A DNA stretch of 64,000 nt, from contig CP045205.1 in NCBI GenBank assembly GCA_009363175.1, forward strand, positions 4,836,001-4,900,000, read 5' to 3'. The stretch's first letter is position 1; each line of letters begins with the position of its first letter. Positions 10,127 through 18,841 of this stretch are shown here, one piece after another. The notes below the pieces were generated by a model that saw only the letters and a program-made list of their open reading frames with translations, made no database searches and was not told the origin of the DNA. Position numbers and translations under genes: made by a program. The stretch is from Citrobacter telavivensis (GTDB lineage: Bacteria > Pseudomonadota > Gammaproteobacteria > Enterobacterales > Enterobacteriaceae).

Positions 10127-11115
10127 TGACGGTTGCTCAACGTGTTGTGATCACTCCCGGCGAGCCCGCCGGGATTGGTCCGGATCTTGTCGTTCAACTT
10201 GCCCAGCGCGACTGGCCCGTTGAACTGGTGGTTTGCGCCGATGCCACGGTACTGGCCGACCGGGCGGCAATGCTCGGTCTTCCCCTCACGCTACACCCCT
10301 ACTCCCCACAAAACCCTGCCAAACCGCAGGCTGCCGGCACGCTTATGCTGTTACCCGTCGCACTTCGTGCGCCTGTCGTTCCTGGGCTGTTAGTCGTGGA
10401 GAATGGCGAGTATGTGGTGCAGACGTTGGCCCGCGCCTGTGACGGCTGTTTGCAAGGTGAATTTGCCGCGCTGATTACGGGTCCCGTGCATAAAGGCGTT
10501 ATCAACGACGCGGGCGTGCCTTTCACCGGTCACACCGAGTTTTTTGAAGAGCGTTCGCAAGCGAAAAAAGTCGTGATGATGCTGGCGACCGAAGAGTTAC
10601 GCGTGGCGCTGGCGACCACCCACCTGCCGCTGCGCGACGTCGCTGACGCCATTACCCCCGCGCTGCTGCATGAAGTGATTGGCATTTTGCATCACGATCT
10701 GCGCACCAAATTTGGTGTGGACGATCCGCGCGTGCTGGTCTGTGGTCTGAACCCACATGCCGGTGAAGGGGGGCATATGGGCAGCGAGGAGAATGACACA
10801 ATCATTCCGGTGCTTGACGCGCTACGCGCCCAGGGGATGAAATTGATGGGTCCGCTACCCGCTGACACACTGTTTCAGGCTAAATATCTGCAACATGCCG
10901 ATGCTGTGCTGGCAATGTACCACGATCAGGGCCTCCCCGTGCTAAAATACCAGGGATTTGGTCGCGGCGTGAATATCACGTTGGGCCTGCCCTTTATTCG
11001 TACCTCGGTTGATCACGGCACCGCGCTTGAACTGGCGGGTCGGGGTGAAGCTGATGTCGGCAGTTTTATTACGGCGCTTAATCTCGCCATCAAAATGATT
11101 GTTAATACCCAATGA
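10126..11115 (+). CDS. pdxA: 4-hydroxythreonine-4-phosphate dehydrogenase
   Basis: PdxA oxidises and decarboxylates 4-phosphohydroxy-L-threonine in pyridoxal-5'-phosphate synthesis. The 329-residue length matches E. coli. The N-terminal TPGEPAGIGPD signature, the TGPVHKGVIND substrate region, the GHTEFF motif and the metal-binding MYHDQG histidine (about residue 266) are all present. It overlaps surA by 1 bp upstream and rsmA by 4 bp (ATGA) downstream, so the three are one translationally coupled unit. Confidence 0.98.
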   Translation: MTVAQRVVITPGEPAGIGPDLVVQLAQRDWPVELVVCADATVLADRAAMLGLPLTLHPYSPQNPAKPQAAGTLMLLPVALRAPVVPGLLVVENGEYVVQTLARACDGCLQGEFAALITGPVHKGVINDAGVPFTGHTEFFEERSQAKKVVMMLATEELRVALATTHLPLRDVADAITPALLHEVIGILHHDLRTKFGVDDPRVLVCGLNPHAGEGGHMGSEENDTIIPVLDALRAQGMKLMGPLPADTLFQAKYLQHADAVLAMYHDQGLPVLKYQGFGRGVNITLGLPFIRTSVDHGTALELAGRGEADVGSFITALNLAIKMIVNTQ

Positions 11116-11933
11116 ATAATCGAGTCCATCAGGGCCACTTAGCCCGTAAACGCTTCGGGCAAAACTTCCTCAACGATCGGTTTGTGATCGACAGTATTGT
11201 CTCCGCCATTAACCCGCAAAAAGGTCAGGCGATGGTCGAAATCGGCCCCGGTCTGGCTGCGCTGACGGAGCCGGTTGGCGAACGTCTGGATGCGCTGACG
11301 GTCATTGAACTTGACCGCGATCTGGCCGCTCGTCTGCAAACACATCCTTTCCTGGGACCCAAGCTGACTATCTATCAGCAGGACGCCATGACCATGAATT
11401 TTGGCGAATTGTCTGAAAAGATGGGACAACCGCTGCGCGTGTTCGGCAACCTGCCCTATAACATCTCTACGCCGCTGATGTTCCACCTGTTTAGCTATAC
11501 TGATGCCATAGCCGATATGCACTTTATGTTGCAGAAAGAAGTGGTGAATCGTCTGGTTGCAGGACCAAACCGTAAGGCGTATGGTCGCTTAAGCGTGATG
11601 GCGCAATATTATTGCAACGTGATCCCGGTGCTTGAAGTGCCGCCATCCGCTTTCACACCGCCGCCAAAAGTGGATTCCGCCGTGGTGCGACTGGTACCGC
11701 ACACCACGATGCCCTATCCGGTAAAAGATATTCGCCTGTTGAGCCGCATCACCACAGAAGCGTTCAACCAGCGCCGTAAAACGATTCGTAATAGCCTCGG
11801 CAATTTGTTCAGCGTTGAGGTCTTAACGGAACTGGGTATTGACCCGGCAATGCGAGCGGAAAATATCTCTGTCGCGCAGTACTGCCAGATGGCGAACTAT
11901 CTGTCAGAAAACGCGCCATCGAAGGAGAGTTAA
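11112..11933 (+). CDS. rsmA: 16S rRNA dimethyladenosine transferase RsmA (KsgA)
   Basis: RsmA dimethylates A1518 and A1519 in helix 45 of 16S rRNA, a late 30S assembly checkpoint; its loss gives kasugamycin resistance. The 273 residues show the SAM-binding motif VEIGPGLAAL (about 42-51) and the catalytic NLPYNIS motif (about 113-119), then the small C-terminal helical domain. The start overlaps the pdxA stop by 4 bp. apaG begins 2 bp after the stop. Confidence 0.98.
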   Translation: MNNRVHQGHLARKRFGQNFLNDRFVIDSIVSAINPQKGQAMVEIGPGLAALTEPVGERLDALTVIELDRDLAARLQTHPFLGPKLTIYQQDAMTMNFGELSEKMGQPLRVFGNLPYNISTPLMFHLFSYTDAIADMHFMLQKEVVNRLVAGPNRKAYGRLSVMAQYYCNVIPVLEVPPSAFTPPPKVDSAVVRLVPHTTMPYPVKDIRLLSRITTEAFNQRRKTIRNSLGNLFSVEVLTELGIDPAMRAENISVAQYCQMANYLSENAPSKES

Positions 11934-11935
11934 GC

Positions 11936-12313
11936 ATGATCAATTCGCCCCGAGTGTGTATTCAGGTCCAGAGCGTCTATATTGAGGCGCAATCCTCACC
12001 TGATGATGAACGTTACGTTTTTGCCTACACCGTAACCATCCGCAATTTGGGGCGAGCGCCCGTGCAGCTACTGGGACGCTATTGGTTGATAACCAACGGT
12101 CATGGCCGAGAAACCGAAGTCCAGGGAGAAGGTGTGGTCGGCGTTCAGCCGCACATTGAACCTGGCGAAGAGTACCAGTACACCAGCGGTGCCGTTATTG
12201 AAACGCCGCTGGGCACCATGCAGGGTCATTACGAAATGATTGATGAGAACGGCGTCGCCTTTACCATCGATATTCCGGTTTTCCGACTCGCCGTTTCCAC
12301 TCTTATTCATTAA
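11936..12313 (+). CDS. apaG: ApaG domain protein (Co2+/Mg2+ efflux-associated)
   Basis: This 125-residue single-domain protein has a fibronectin-like fold and the conserved glycine-rich GxGVVGxQP and GEEYQY segments of the family. Its molecular function is not settled; mutants affect cobalt resistance in Salmonella and it is always found beside apaH. It starts 2 bp after rsmA, preceded by the GAAGGAGAG ribosome binding site inside the rsmA 3' end, and ends 10 bp before apaH. Confidence 0.96.
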   Translation: MINSPRVCIQVQSVYIEAQSSPDDERYVFAYTVTIRNLGRAPVQLLGRYWLITNGHGRETEVQGEGVVGVQPHIEPGEEYQYTSGAVIETPLGTMQGHYEMIDENGVAFTIDIPVFRLAVSTLIH

Positions 12314-12323
12314 AACAATAACT

Positions 12324-13172
12324 ATGGCAACATACCTTATTGGCGACGTTCACGGTTGCTACGATGAGCTGATCGCATTGCTGCAACAAGTCAATTTTAC
12401 GCCCGAAAACGATACCTTGTGGTTAACCGGCGATCTGGTCGCCCGTGGCCCCGGCTCACTGGACGTGCTGCGTTATGTGAAATCACTCGGCGACTGTGTT
12501 CGTCTGGTGCTTGGCAACCACGATCTGCATCTGCTGGCGGTTTTTGCGGGTATCAGTCGCAACAAACCGAAAGACCGTCTGAGCCCGCTGCTGGAAGCAC
12601 CGGACGCGGACGAACTGCTCAACTGGCTGCGCCGTCAGCCGCTGTTGCAGATAGATGAAGAGAAGAAGCTGGTAATGGCGCATGCGGGTATCACGCCGCA
12701 GTGGGATTTGCAGACCGCCAAAGAGTGCGCACGTGATGTCGAAGCGGTGCTGTCGAGCGACTCTTACCCCTTCTTCCTCGATGCCATGTATGGCGACATG
12801 CCGAATAACTGGACGCCGGAACTGACCGGACTGGCACGCCTGCGCTTTATCACCAATGCTTTTACCCGGATGCGTTACTGCTTCCCGAACGGGCAACTGG
12901 ATATGTACAGCAAAGAGTCCCCGGAGGATGCCCCCGCACCGTTGAAACCGTGGTTTGCCATTCCTGGGCCCGTCAGCGAGGCTTACAGCATCGCGTTTGG
13001 TCACTGGGCTTCTCTGGAAGGAAAAGGGACGCCGGAGGGGATCTATGCGCTGGATACCGGATGCTGCTGGGGAGGAAATTTAACCTGCCTGCGCTGGGAA
13101 GATAAGCAGTACTTTGTTCAGCCGTCAAACCGACAGATGGATCTGGATGAAGGCGAAGCCGTTAACGCCTGA
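12324..13172 (+). CDS. apaH: Symmetrical diadenosine tetraphosphatase ApaH
   Basis: ApaH splits Ap4A symmetrically to two ADP and removes Np4 caps from RNA. The protein has 282 residues against about 280 in E. coli. The calcineurin-type metallophosphatase motifs are present at the N-terminus: GDVHGCYDE, GDLVARGPGS and GNHD. The ATG at 12324 (MATYLIGDVHG) was chosen; an in-frame ATG at 12240 lies inside apaG and would add an unrelated tail. It is the last gene of the lptD-apaH cluster and is followed by a REP element. Confidence 0.97.
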   Translation: MATYLIGDVHGCYDELIALLQQVNFTPENDTLWLTGDLVARGPGSLDVLRYVKSLGDCVRLVLGNHDLHLLAVFAGISRNKPKDRLSPLLEAPDADELLNWLRRQPLLQIDEEKKLVMAHAGITPQWDLQTAKECARDVEAVLSSDSYPFFLDAMYGDMPNNWTPELTGLARLRFITNAFTRMRYCFPNGQLDMYSKESPEDAPAPLKPWFAIPGPVSEAYSIAFGHWASLEGKGTPEGIYALDTGCCWGGNLTCLRWEDKQYFVQPSNRQMDLDEGEAVNA

Positions 13173-13180
13173 TCTGTTTT

Positions 13181-13257
13181 GCCTGGTGGCGCTGCGCTTA
13201 TCAGGTATACGAGATGGTTTGTAGGCCGGATAAGACGCTAAGCGTCGCCATCCGGCA
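13181..13257. repeat. REP/BIME element between apaH and folA
   Basis: A pair of inverted palindromic units (GCCTGGTGGCGCTGCGCTTA and TGTAGGCCGGATAAGACGC...GCCATCCGGC) separates the convergent apaH and folA. It has the same composition and orientation as the element after rluA. No separate rho-independent terminator is visible, so the hairpin may mark both transcript ends. Confidence 0.92.
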
Positions 13258-13269
13258 CTCATCACTTAC

Positions 13270-13749
13270 TTAGCGGCGTTCCAGAATTTCGAAACAATAG
13301 CTGTGTGAGTTCTGCCCGTCAGCGTCGTGAAACTCACTGAACACCGATTCCCAGTCATCCGGCTCGTAGTCCGGGAAATGCGTATCCCCTTCCACTTCCG
13401 CATCGATGTGCGTCAGATACAGTTTCTGCGCTTTTGGCAGGAACTGCTCGTACACACGACCCCCACCAATCACCATAATTTCTGGCGCATCACCGCAGGC
13501 CGCAATCGCTTCATCAACCGATTTAACCCACTGCACGCGATCGTCAGTACCCGGCTGGCTGCTGATGACGATGTTCTTACGTCCCGGCAACGGTCGACCG
13601 ATGGATTCCCAGGTATGGCGCCCCATAACGACAGGTTTATTTAACGTATTACGTTTAAACCAGGCGAGATCAGCAGGTAGATTCCACGGCATGGCGTTTT
13701 CCATGCCAATAACGCGATCTACCGCTAACGCAGCAATCAGACTGATCAT
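13270..13749 (-). CDS. folA: Dihydrofolate reductase (trimethoprim target)
   Basis: FolA reduces dihydrofolate to tetrahydrofolate with NADPH. The 159 residues equal the E. coli length and align end to end from memory. The catalytic D27 (in LPADLAWF), the NADPH-binding GRHTWES (about 43-49) and IGGGRVY (about 94-100) segments are all present. The ATG at 13749 gives the family N-terminus MISLIAALAVD; an in-frame ATG at 13785 would include the promoter -10 region and is rejected. None of the residues I checked suggests a resistance allele. Confidence 0.97.
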   Translation of the reverse strand: MISLIAALAVDRVIGMENAMPWNLPADLAWFKRNTLNKPVVMGRHTWESIGRPLPGRKNIVISSQPGTDDRVQWVKSVDEAIAACGDAPEIMVIGGGRVYEQFLPKAQKLYLTHIDAEVEGDTHFPDYEPDDWESVFSEFHDADGQNSHSYCFEILERR

Positions 13750-13783
13750 TGAATATTTCCCGGAAGCAAAAAAAATTGTCGCC

Positions 13784-13812
13784 ACTATACGGAAAGAGCA
13801 ATCTTTCGTCGA
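13784..13812 (-). promoter_or_regulatory. Likely folA sigma-70 promoter
   Basis: Reading leftward, TCGACG (13807-13812) and TATAGT (13784-13789) are separated by 17 bp, matching the -35 and -10 consensus at four and five positions. The -10 lies 35 bp before the folA ATG, similar to the short leader known for E. coli folA. Confidence 0.6.
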
Positions 13813-13856
13813 CTAACGAACAGAAGAAGAGCACGAAAATTTTCCGATCTGCTGGC

Positions 13857-13881
13857 GAGTCCACGACTTCGCAGTGGACTC
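13857..13881. repeat. 8-bp inverted repeat between folA and kefC
   Basis: GAGTCCAC and GTGGACTC flank a 9-base loop. It lies downstream of kefC and upstream of the folA promoter, so a role in ending the kefFC transcript is possible, but there is no U-tract on either side. Confidence 0.5.
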
Positions 13882-13947
13882 CCGGCATTACAGTAGTTCA
13901 AAAACAATCAATTAACAGTAAAGTTTGCAGTACATCACATTTTTTAC

Positions 13948-15810
13948 TCAGGTTGACGGTTTAACTTCCGGTTCATCGGCAACGTCTCCAGTATGCTTAC
14001 CTTCGTCGGTTCCCTGCCAGCCATGGCGCTGAATGAGCGACAGATGTTCGCGATCCTCGGTGATGATTTCGCTCAACATCGCGCTGGTTCGTTTATAGAC
14101 CGCCGCCCGGGAGATTGCGTCGTCCTCACCTTTCGCCATTTCTTCCACCATTTGCGTATTAAAGCGGCGGAACAGGTCAGCGCGTTCACGCGCTTCATAA
14201 CGGCCAAGCCCGAGGCTTTCCAGCGCCAGACGCCCGGTTTTAAGTGCGCCTTCAAACGTTTCACGTTCCGGTTGATCCACACCCGCCTGGCGCAGGCGAA
14301 TGTAATGATCAACATCGCGCGCCCGCGCAATAATTTGCAGGTTCGGGAAATGGATTTTTACCATCTCCGTCAACTCCAGGCTGGTTTGCGGATCGTCAAT
14401 GGCGTTAATCAACACTTCCGCTTTCGATGCCCCGGCGGACTCCAGCAGATCCATCCGGGTTGCATCGCCGTAGAACACCTTCATGCCGAATTTACGCAGC
14501 GTCTCGATGTGGTCCGGATCGTGATCGAGAACCACCATCTTCACGCCGCTGGAGAGCAGCAAACGGCCGGTGATTTGCCCGAAGCGCCCAAACCCGGCAA
14601 TAATCACGCGCGGCTGCTCTTCATCAATTTCATCAGCTTCCCGTTCTTCACCCGCGGCCGATTTCTCCATTCGCGTGAGGATGACCAAGAAAATCGGCGT
14701 CGCTGCCATCGACAGCGCGACCGCCAGCGTCAGTGCTTTCGCCCATTGCGGATCGAGCACGTTCGCCATCTGCGCCGCACCAAAGACCACAAACGCGAAC
14801 TCACTGCCCTGCCCGAGCAGTACCGCAAACCAGCGACGCTGTTTATTCGGCACCTGTAAAGGACGAGCAATCAGCCACAGCACCCCGGTTTTAATCACCA
14901 GGAAGCCGACCAGCAGAATAATGATACGTAGCGGATTATCGATAAACGTCCCGAAATCGATAGACATGCCGACGCCGATGAAAAACAGCCCCAGCAGCAG
15001 CCCCTTAAACGGCTCAATATCGCTTTCCAGCGCGTGGCGATACTCTGAACTTGCCAGCAATACGCCAGCCAGGAACGCCCCCATCGCCATCGACAGTCCC
15101 ACTTCTTCAAGCAACAGCCCGAAGCCAAAAACCAGAAAAAGCGCCACGGCGCTGAACACTTCGCGCAGGCCAGAACGCGCAACGAAACGCAGCGCCGGAC
15201 GGGTCACATAGCGCCCCAACAGCACCACCAGCACCAGCGCGCCAGCGACTTTCAGTGCCGACAGCGCGAACGCCCCGAGCGTGGTCGACGCGCCACTCGT
15301 TGCCAGTAGCGGGATCATCGCCACCAGTGGAATCGCCGCGATATCCTGGAACAGCAGCACGGCAAAGGCGCTGCGCCCCATCTGCGAAACGGTCAGGTTG
15401 CGCTCATTCATCGCCTGCATGGCAATCGCCGTGGAGGAGAGCGCCAGCGTCATACCAATCAGTTCCGCCACCTGCCAGCGCAGGCCGAGGAACATACAGA
15501 ACAGACCAATCAGGCCGCCGCAGACCACCATCTGTAGCGCGCCGCCGCCAAACACCGAGGCGCGCAGTTTCCATAGCCGCTGGGGATCGAGTTCCAGTCC
15601 AATGACGAACAGCATCAGCACCACGCCGATTTCGGCAAAGTGCAGAATAGATTCGGCATCCGTTACCAGACGTAAACCCCAGGGGCCGATGATGCAGCCC
15701 GCGATGAGATAACCCAGCACCGAGCCTAAGCCCAGCCGGACGGCAATCGGCACGATCAGCGCCGCCGACCCAAGATAAATCAGCGCCTGTATGAGCGTAT
15801 GGCTATCCAT
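13948..15810 (-). CDS. kefC: Glutathione-gated K+/H+ antiporter KefC
   Basis: KefC is a potassium efflux system opened by glutathione S-conjugates; the resulting acidification protects against electrophiles such as methylglyoxal. It has 620 residues, as in E. coli. About 12 N-terminal transmembrane helices (CPA2 exchanger fold, to about residue 380) are followed by a cytoplasmic RCK/TrkA-N domain with the Rossmann motif IIAGFGRFGQ near residue 400, then a regulatory tail. The start overlaps kefF by 8 bp, so the subunit and its activator are cotranslated. Confidence 0.97.
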   Translation of the reverse strand: MDSHTLIQALIYLGSAALIVPIAVRLGLGSVLGYLIAGCIIGPWGLRLVTDAESILHFAEIGVVLMLFVIGLELDPQRLWKLRASVFGGGALQMVVCGGLIGLFCMFLGLRWQVAELIGMTLALSSTAIAMQAMNERNLTVSQMGRSAFAVLLFQDIAAIPLVAMIPLLATSGASTTLGAFALSALKVAGALVLVVLLGRYVTRPALRFVARSGLREVFSAVALFLVFGFGLLLEEVGLSMAMGAFLAGVLLASSEYRHALESDIEPFKGLLLGLFFIGVGMSIDFGTFIDNPLRIIILLVGFLVIKTGVLWLIARPLQVPNKQRRWFAVLLGQGSEFAFVVFGAAQMANVLDPQWAKALTLAVALSMAATPIFLVILTRMEKSAAGEEREADEIDEEQPRVIIAGFGRFGQITGRLLLSSGVKMVVLDHDPDHIETLRKFGMKVFYGDATRMDLLESAGASKAEVLINAIDDPQTSLELTEMVKIHFPNLQIIARARDVDHYIRLRQAGVDQPERETFEGALKTGRLALESLGLGRYEARERADLFRRFNTQMVEEMAKGEDDAISRAAVYKRTSAMLSEIITEDREHLSLIQRHGWQGTDEGKHTGDVADEPEVKPST

Positions 15811-16333
15811 TGTGCGCCTCCTGCCATTCCATCAGTCGTTGCTTGTAATGACGTGCCTGCGCCTGCAGCGTTTCGTCATCGCAGATAAACGTACAGTGCA
15901 TCGCAAACGGTGGAAGCCAGTTGAGCCCGCAGTAGATTGCCGTCGCCTGGAGCGGCTGTGAGAGCACATCAAAGCCTGGGTGCGAACCGATATCGAAGTG
16001 ATTATCGCCGCCGCCGGTGGTCACCGCCCACATCACCTGTTTACCGCGCAGCGCTGTCCCGCCGTGACCATAGGCCCAGCCGTGGGAAAGCACTTTATCC
16101 ATCCACAGTTTGAGTAAGGGGGGAACGCTGTACCATTGCATGGGGTGCTGCCAGACGATCAGATCAGCGCGAGAGAGCGCCTCTTGTTCCGCAGCGATAT
16201 CGATATTGAAGTCAGGATAGAGTTGATAGAGCGAACGAACCTCGACGCCTTCCAGCGTCCTTGCCTGCTCAAGCATCCGTTTATTCGCATGCGAATGCTG
16301 CGGATAAGGATGCGCATAAATAATGAGAATCAT
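15803..16333 (-). CDS. kefF: KefC ancillary flavoprotein (quinone reductase) KefF
   Basis: KefF is the 176-residue flavodoxin-fold activator that binds the KefC RCK domain and also has NAD(P)H:quinone reductase activity. The N-terminal IIYAHPYPQHSHAN phosphate-binding segment for FMN and the central HPMQWYSVPPLLK and TTGGG segments are those of the family. It lies first in the kefFC unit, overlapping kefC by 8 bp. Confidence 0.96.
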   Translation of the reverse strand: MILIIYAHPYPQHSHANKRMLEQARTLEGVEVRSLYQLYPDFNIDIAAEQEALSRADLIVWQHPMQWYSVPPLLKLWMDKVLSHGWAYGHGGTALRGKQVMWAVTTGGGDNHFDIGSHPGFDVLSQPLQATAIYCGLNWLPPFAMHCTFICDDETLQAQARHYKQRLMEWQEAHNG

Positions 16334-16359
16334 GATAAGCCTGTTATTTTACCACTCTG

Positions 16360-16389
16360 TTTTATAAGAGAGTGTAGTCAGTAATCCAA
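16360..16389 (-). promoter_or_regulatory. Possible kefFC promoter
   Basis: Leftward TATAAA (16360-16365) with a weak TTGGAT-like -35 about 17-18 bp upstream. It lies 27 bp before the kefF ATG. The -10 is embedded in a CACTCT...AGAGTG inverted repeat (16352-16373), which could be an operator. Confidence 0.35.
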
Positions 16390-16436
16390 CAGGCTAATAG
16401 TGAATATTATTGAGCAGACAAATGGACAAAACTGAA

Positions 16437-16670
16437 CTAGTTATCCAGCTCGCTCATATTTTTCACCTGATCGCGGTTAATTTGCTCCGTCTGGCCAGTT
16501 TCCGCGTTTTTGTAGGAGACCAGGCCCGTGTCGTCATCCACCTGCGGTTTACCGTCGGTGACAATGGTTCGGCCATCGGTCGTACGTACAGCCTGGTTCG
16601 AAGAGCAGCCGGCGACGGTGAAGACGGTTGCTGCGGCAAAAATGGAAGCGATCAACAGTTTCTTTTGCAT
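16437..16670 (-). CDS. Small YgdI/YgdR-type (DUF903) lipoprotein
   Basis: A 77-residue protein with a lipoprotein signal peptide ending in the lipobox VAGC (Cys about residue 22), so it should be lipidated. The mature part carries the DUF903 pattern TTDGRTIVTDGKPQVDDDTG followed by INRDQV, closely resembling E. coli YgdI and YgdR. It therefore belongs to that SH3-like lipoprotein family, whose function is unknown. E. coli K-12 has no gene at this place between kefF and yaaU, so this is a lineage-specific paralog. A good GGGAGAA ribosome binding site precedes the ATG. Confidence 0.9.
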   Translation of the reverse strand: MQKKLLIASIFAAATVFTVAGCSSNQAVRTTDGRTIVTDGKPQVDDDTGLVSYKNAETGQTEQINRDQVKNMSELDN

Positions 16671-16772
16671 GGTGTTCTCCCTGCTTTTCAGTCATTTTCA
16701 GTGATATACCCATTAACTGTAGACGCACTGACTGACGCTGGGGGCAAATACAGAACACTCTGAAGGTTCACC

Positions 16773-18104
16773 TTAAGACAGCGGTTTCCTGCGAATCGTC
16801 ATCGTACTGGTCTGAGCAAGCGTCAGGCCGCGCGTTTCTGGCGCAAAGGCAATGGAGACCAGCAGCCCTACCAACGAGATCCCCGCCCCCATCAGCATCA
16901 CCTGGCTGATACCGTATTTAGTAATGAAGATCGGCAATGCCCAGGTGGAGAGAATGGTGCCAATGCGGCTCAACGACATGATCACCCCCACGGCAGAGGC
17001 GCGAATATCGGTCGGGAACAGTTCATTGGGATAGAGCCACTGTAGATTCCCCGGTCCACCGGAGAAAAAGGCATACACCGCGAATGCCGTCACCACCAGC
17101 CAGATGCCCATTTCCGGGATCAGCCCCAGCACCGCCAGCGCCAGCGTCATCATCACGAAGCTGCCAATCAGCAGCGGTCGCCGCCCCGCACTGTTCAGCC
17201 AGAACATCGGCGGGATACAGCCCAGCATAAAGAACAGGCTGATCACTACGTTACCCAGCGCCGCGCTCTTCCCGGCACCCAGCCCCAACAGACCGACAAT
17301 CTGCGGACCAAAGGTGTAAATGGCAAACATGGGGATCACCTGACAGGTCCAGATCGCCGCGACAAACAGCACAAACGGAAAGTGGCGACGATTGAACAGC
17401 TGCAAAAAGCGCGTCTCCTGCGTCGTGTCTTCATCAAACGCCACCGGCTCGCCGAACAGCTTAATCATCATCGCTTCGCACTCTTTGACCCGCCCTTTGC
17501 GCAGCAGCCAGCGCGGGGATTCGGGCAAATCAAAGCGACCGATCAGGATCAAAAGACAGGGGATCGCCGCGCTCCCGAGCATCCAGCGCCAGCCGCCTTC
17601 GACGTCATACAGCCAGTAACCCACCAGATCGGCGCAGGTCGCGCCGACGTACCACATCGCCGCAATAAAACTGATCGAGAAGGCGCGTTGCCGCGTGCTG
17701 GAAAACTCGGTAATCATCGAGGTGGCGATAGGATAATCTGCGCCAATCACGACGCCAATCAGCACCCGCATCACCAGTAGCTCAGCCGGGGACGAGACAA
17801 ACATGGTGGCTACCGATATCACCCCGATGGCGATGATATCGATGAGAAACATTTTGCGCCGCCCTACTTTATCCGAGATATAACCAAACAGAGAAGTGCC
17901 GACAAACAGCCCGGCCAGCGTTCCCGCGCCCAGCAAACCAATCCAGTCGGCATCCAGCTTCAGCGCTGGCGTGAGCTGTTCCAGCGCAACGCCAATCATC
18001 ACCAGTACATAACCGTCCAGAAACGGGCCACCGCTTCCCCACAGCATGATCCTGCGGTGAATAGAGGAGAACTGAATATCATCAAAGTTCCTGGGCTGTT
18101 GCAT
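16773..18104 (-). CDS. yaaU: Major facilitator transporter YaaU (sugar-porter-like)
   Basis: A 443-residue, 12-helix MFS protein matching E. coli YaaU in length and sequence. The loop 2-3 motif GYISDKVGRRK and the mid-loop PESPRWLL signature place it with sugar/organic-cation porters. Its substrate is not established; its position next to fixABCX and cai suggests, but does not show, a link to carnitine metabolism. The start MQQPRNFDD at 18104 was chosen over an ATG 30 bp upstream by comparison with E. coli. Confidence 0.93.
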   Translation of the reverse strand: MQQPRNFDDIQFSSIHRRIMLWGSGGPFLDGYVLVMIGVALEQLTPALKLDADWIGLLGAGTLAGLFVGTSLFGYISDKVGRRKMFLIDIIAIGVISVATMFVSSPAELLVMRVLIGVVIGADYPIATSMITEFSSTRQRAFSISFIAAMWYVGATCADLVGYWLYDVEGGWRWMLGSAAIPCLLILIGRFDLPESPRWLLRKGRVKECEAMMIKLFGEPVAFDEDTTQETRFLQLFNRRHFPFVLFVAAIWTCQVIPMFAIYTFGPQIVGLLGLGAGKSAALGNVVISLFFMLGCIPPMFWLNSAGRRPLLIGSFVMMTLALAVLGLIPEMGIWLVVTAFAVYAFFSGGPGNLQWLYPNELFPTDIRASAVGVIMSLSRIGTILSTWALPIFITKYGISQVMLMGAGISLVGLLVSIAFAPETRGLTLAQTSTMTIRRKPLS

Positions 18105-18145
18105 GGCGATGTCCTGTTTGCCGACATTCGGCATTAGTGCTTAAC

Positions 18146-18547
18146 TGCCTGATGGCACTGCGCTTATCAGGCCTACTTATCCCCCGTAGGCCGGATAAGG
18201 CGAAGCCGCCATCCGGCAGTGGAGTGTCTACCTGTACTGTTTTATTTACCTTAATGCCTGATGACGCTGCGCTTATCAGGCCTACTTATCCCCCGTAGGC
18301 CGGATAAGGCGAAACCGCCATCCGGCAGTGGAGTGTCTATCTGTACTGTTTTATTTACCTTAATGCCTGATGACGCTGCGCTTATCAGGCCTACATAATC
18401 CCCCGTAGGCCAGATAAGGCGAAGGCGCCATCCGGCAGTGGAGTGTCTACCTGTACTGTTTTATTTACCTTAATGCCTGATGACGCTGCGCTTATCAGGC
18501 CTACATAACCCCCTGTAGGCCGGATAAGGCGAAGCCGCCATCCGGCA
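18146..18547. repeat. Tandem REP array, four copies of a ~109-bp unit
   Basis: Units begin at about 18146, 18255, 18364 and 18474. Each carries an inverted REP pair (TGCCTGATGACGCTGCGCTT and CGTAGGCCGGATAAGGCG...GCCATCCGGC) plus a conserved non-REP spacer (GTGGAGTGTCTACCTGTACT and onward to TTTACCTTAA). The last copy lacks the spacer. The copies differ at only a few bases, indicating recent amplification of a whole BIME with its flank. It occupies the entire gap between fixX and yaaU, two leftward genes. Confidence 0.95.
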
Positions 18548-18553
18548 CCCGGT

Positions 18554-18841
18554 TTAACCGTAACGGAACTCCACACCGAAGGTACCGCGCGGGTATTCCC
18601 ACTTCTCCAGCGCCGTATCGAGTCCCAGGATCCGACAGGTGCCGCACTCCAGACATCCGGCGTAATCAAAGCGCACGCTGCCATCATCCTGCTTTTTGTA
18701 TAACCCGGCCGGACAGGCCTTGATCAACACCTCCAGCACCTGTTTGTCCGGTACCGCCTTCATGATGATGTGCGGATGCTCTTCATCGACATTGAATTTG
18801 TTGACGCCCAGTTTGACGTCCACGTTGACGGGAGAGGTCAT
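18554..18841 (-). CDS. fixX: Ferredoxin-like protein FixX
   Basis: A 95-residue ferredoxin-like protein with cysteines in CPAGLYK and CLECGTCRIL for an iron-sulfur cluster. With FixABC it is thought to carry electrons to crotonobetaine reduction during anaerobic carnitine metabolism. The start overlaps the fixC stop by 4 bp. It is the last gene of the fixABCX operon. Confidence 0.95.
   Translation of the reverse strand: MTSPVNVDVKLGVNKFNVDEEHPHIIMKAVPDKQVLEVLIKACPAGLYKKQDDGSVRFDYAGCLECGTCRILGLDTALEKWEYPRGTFGVEFRYG

Noticed and set aside
13785..13785. Upstream start for folA giving 171 residues
   Set aside because: It would place the start codon on the promoter -10 region and add 12 residues not found in FolA proteins.
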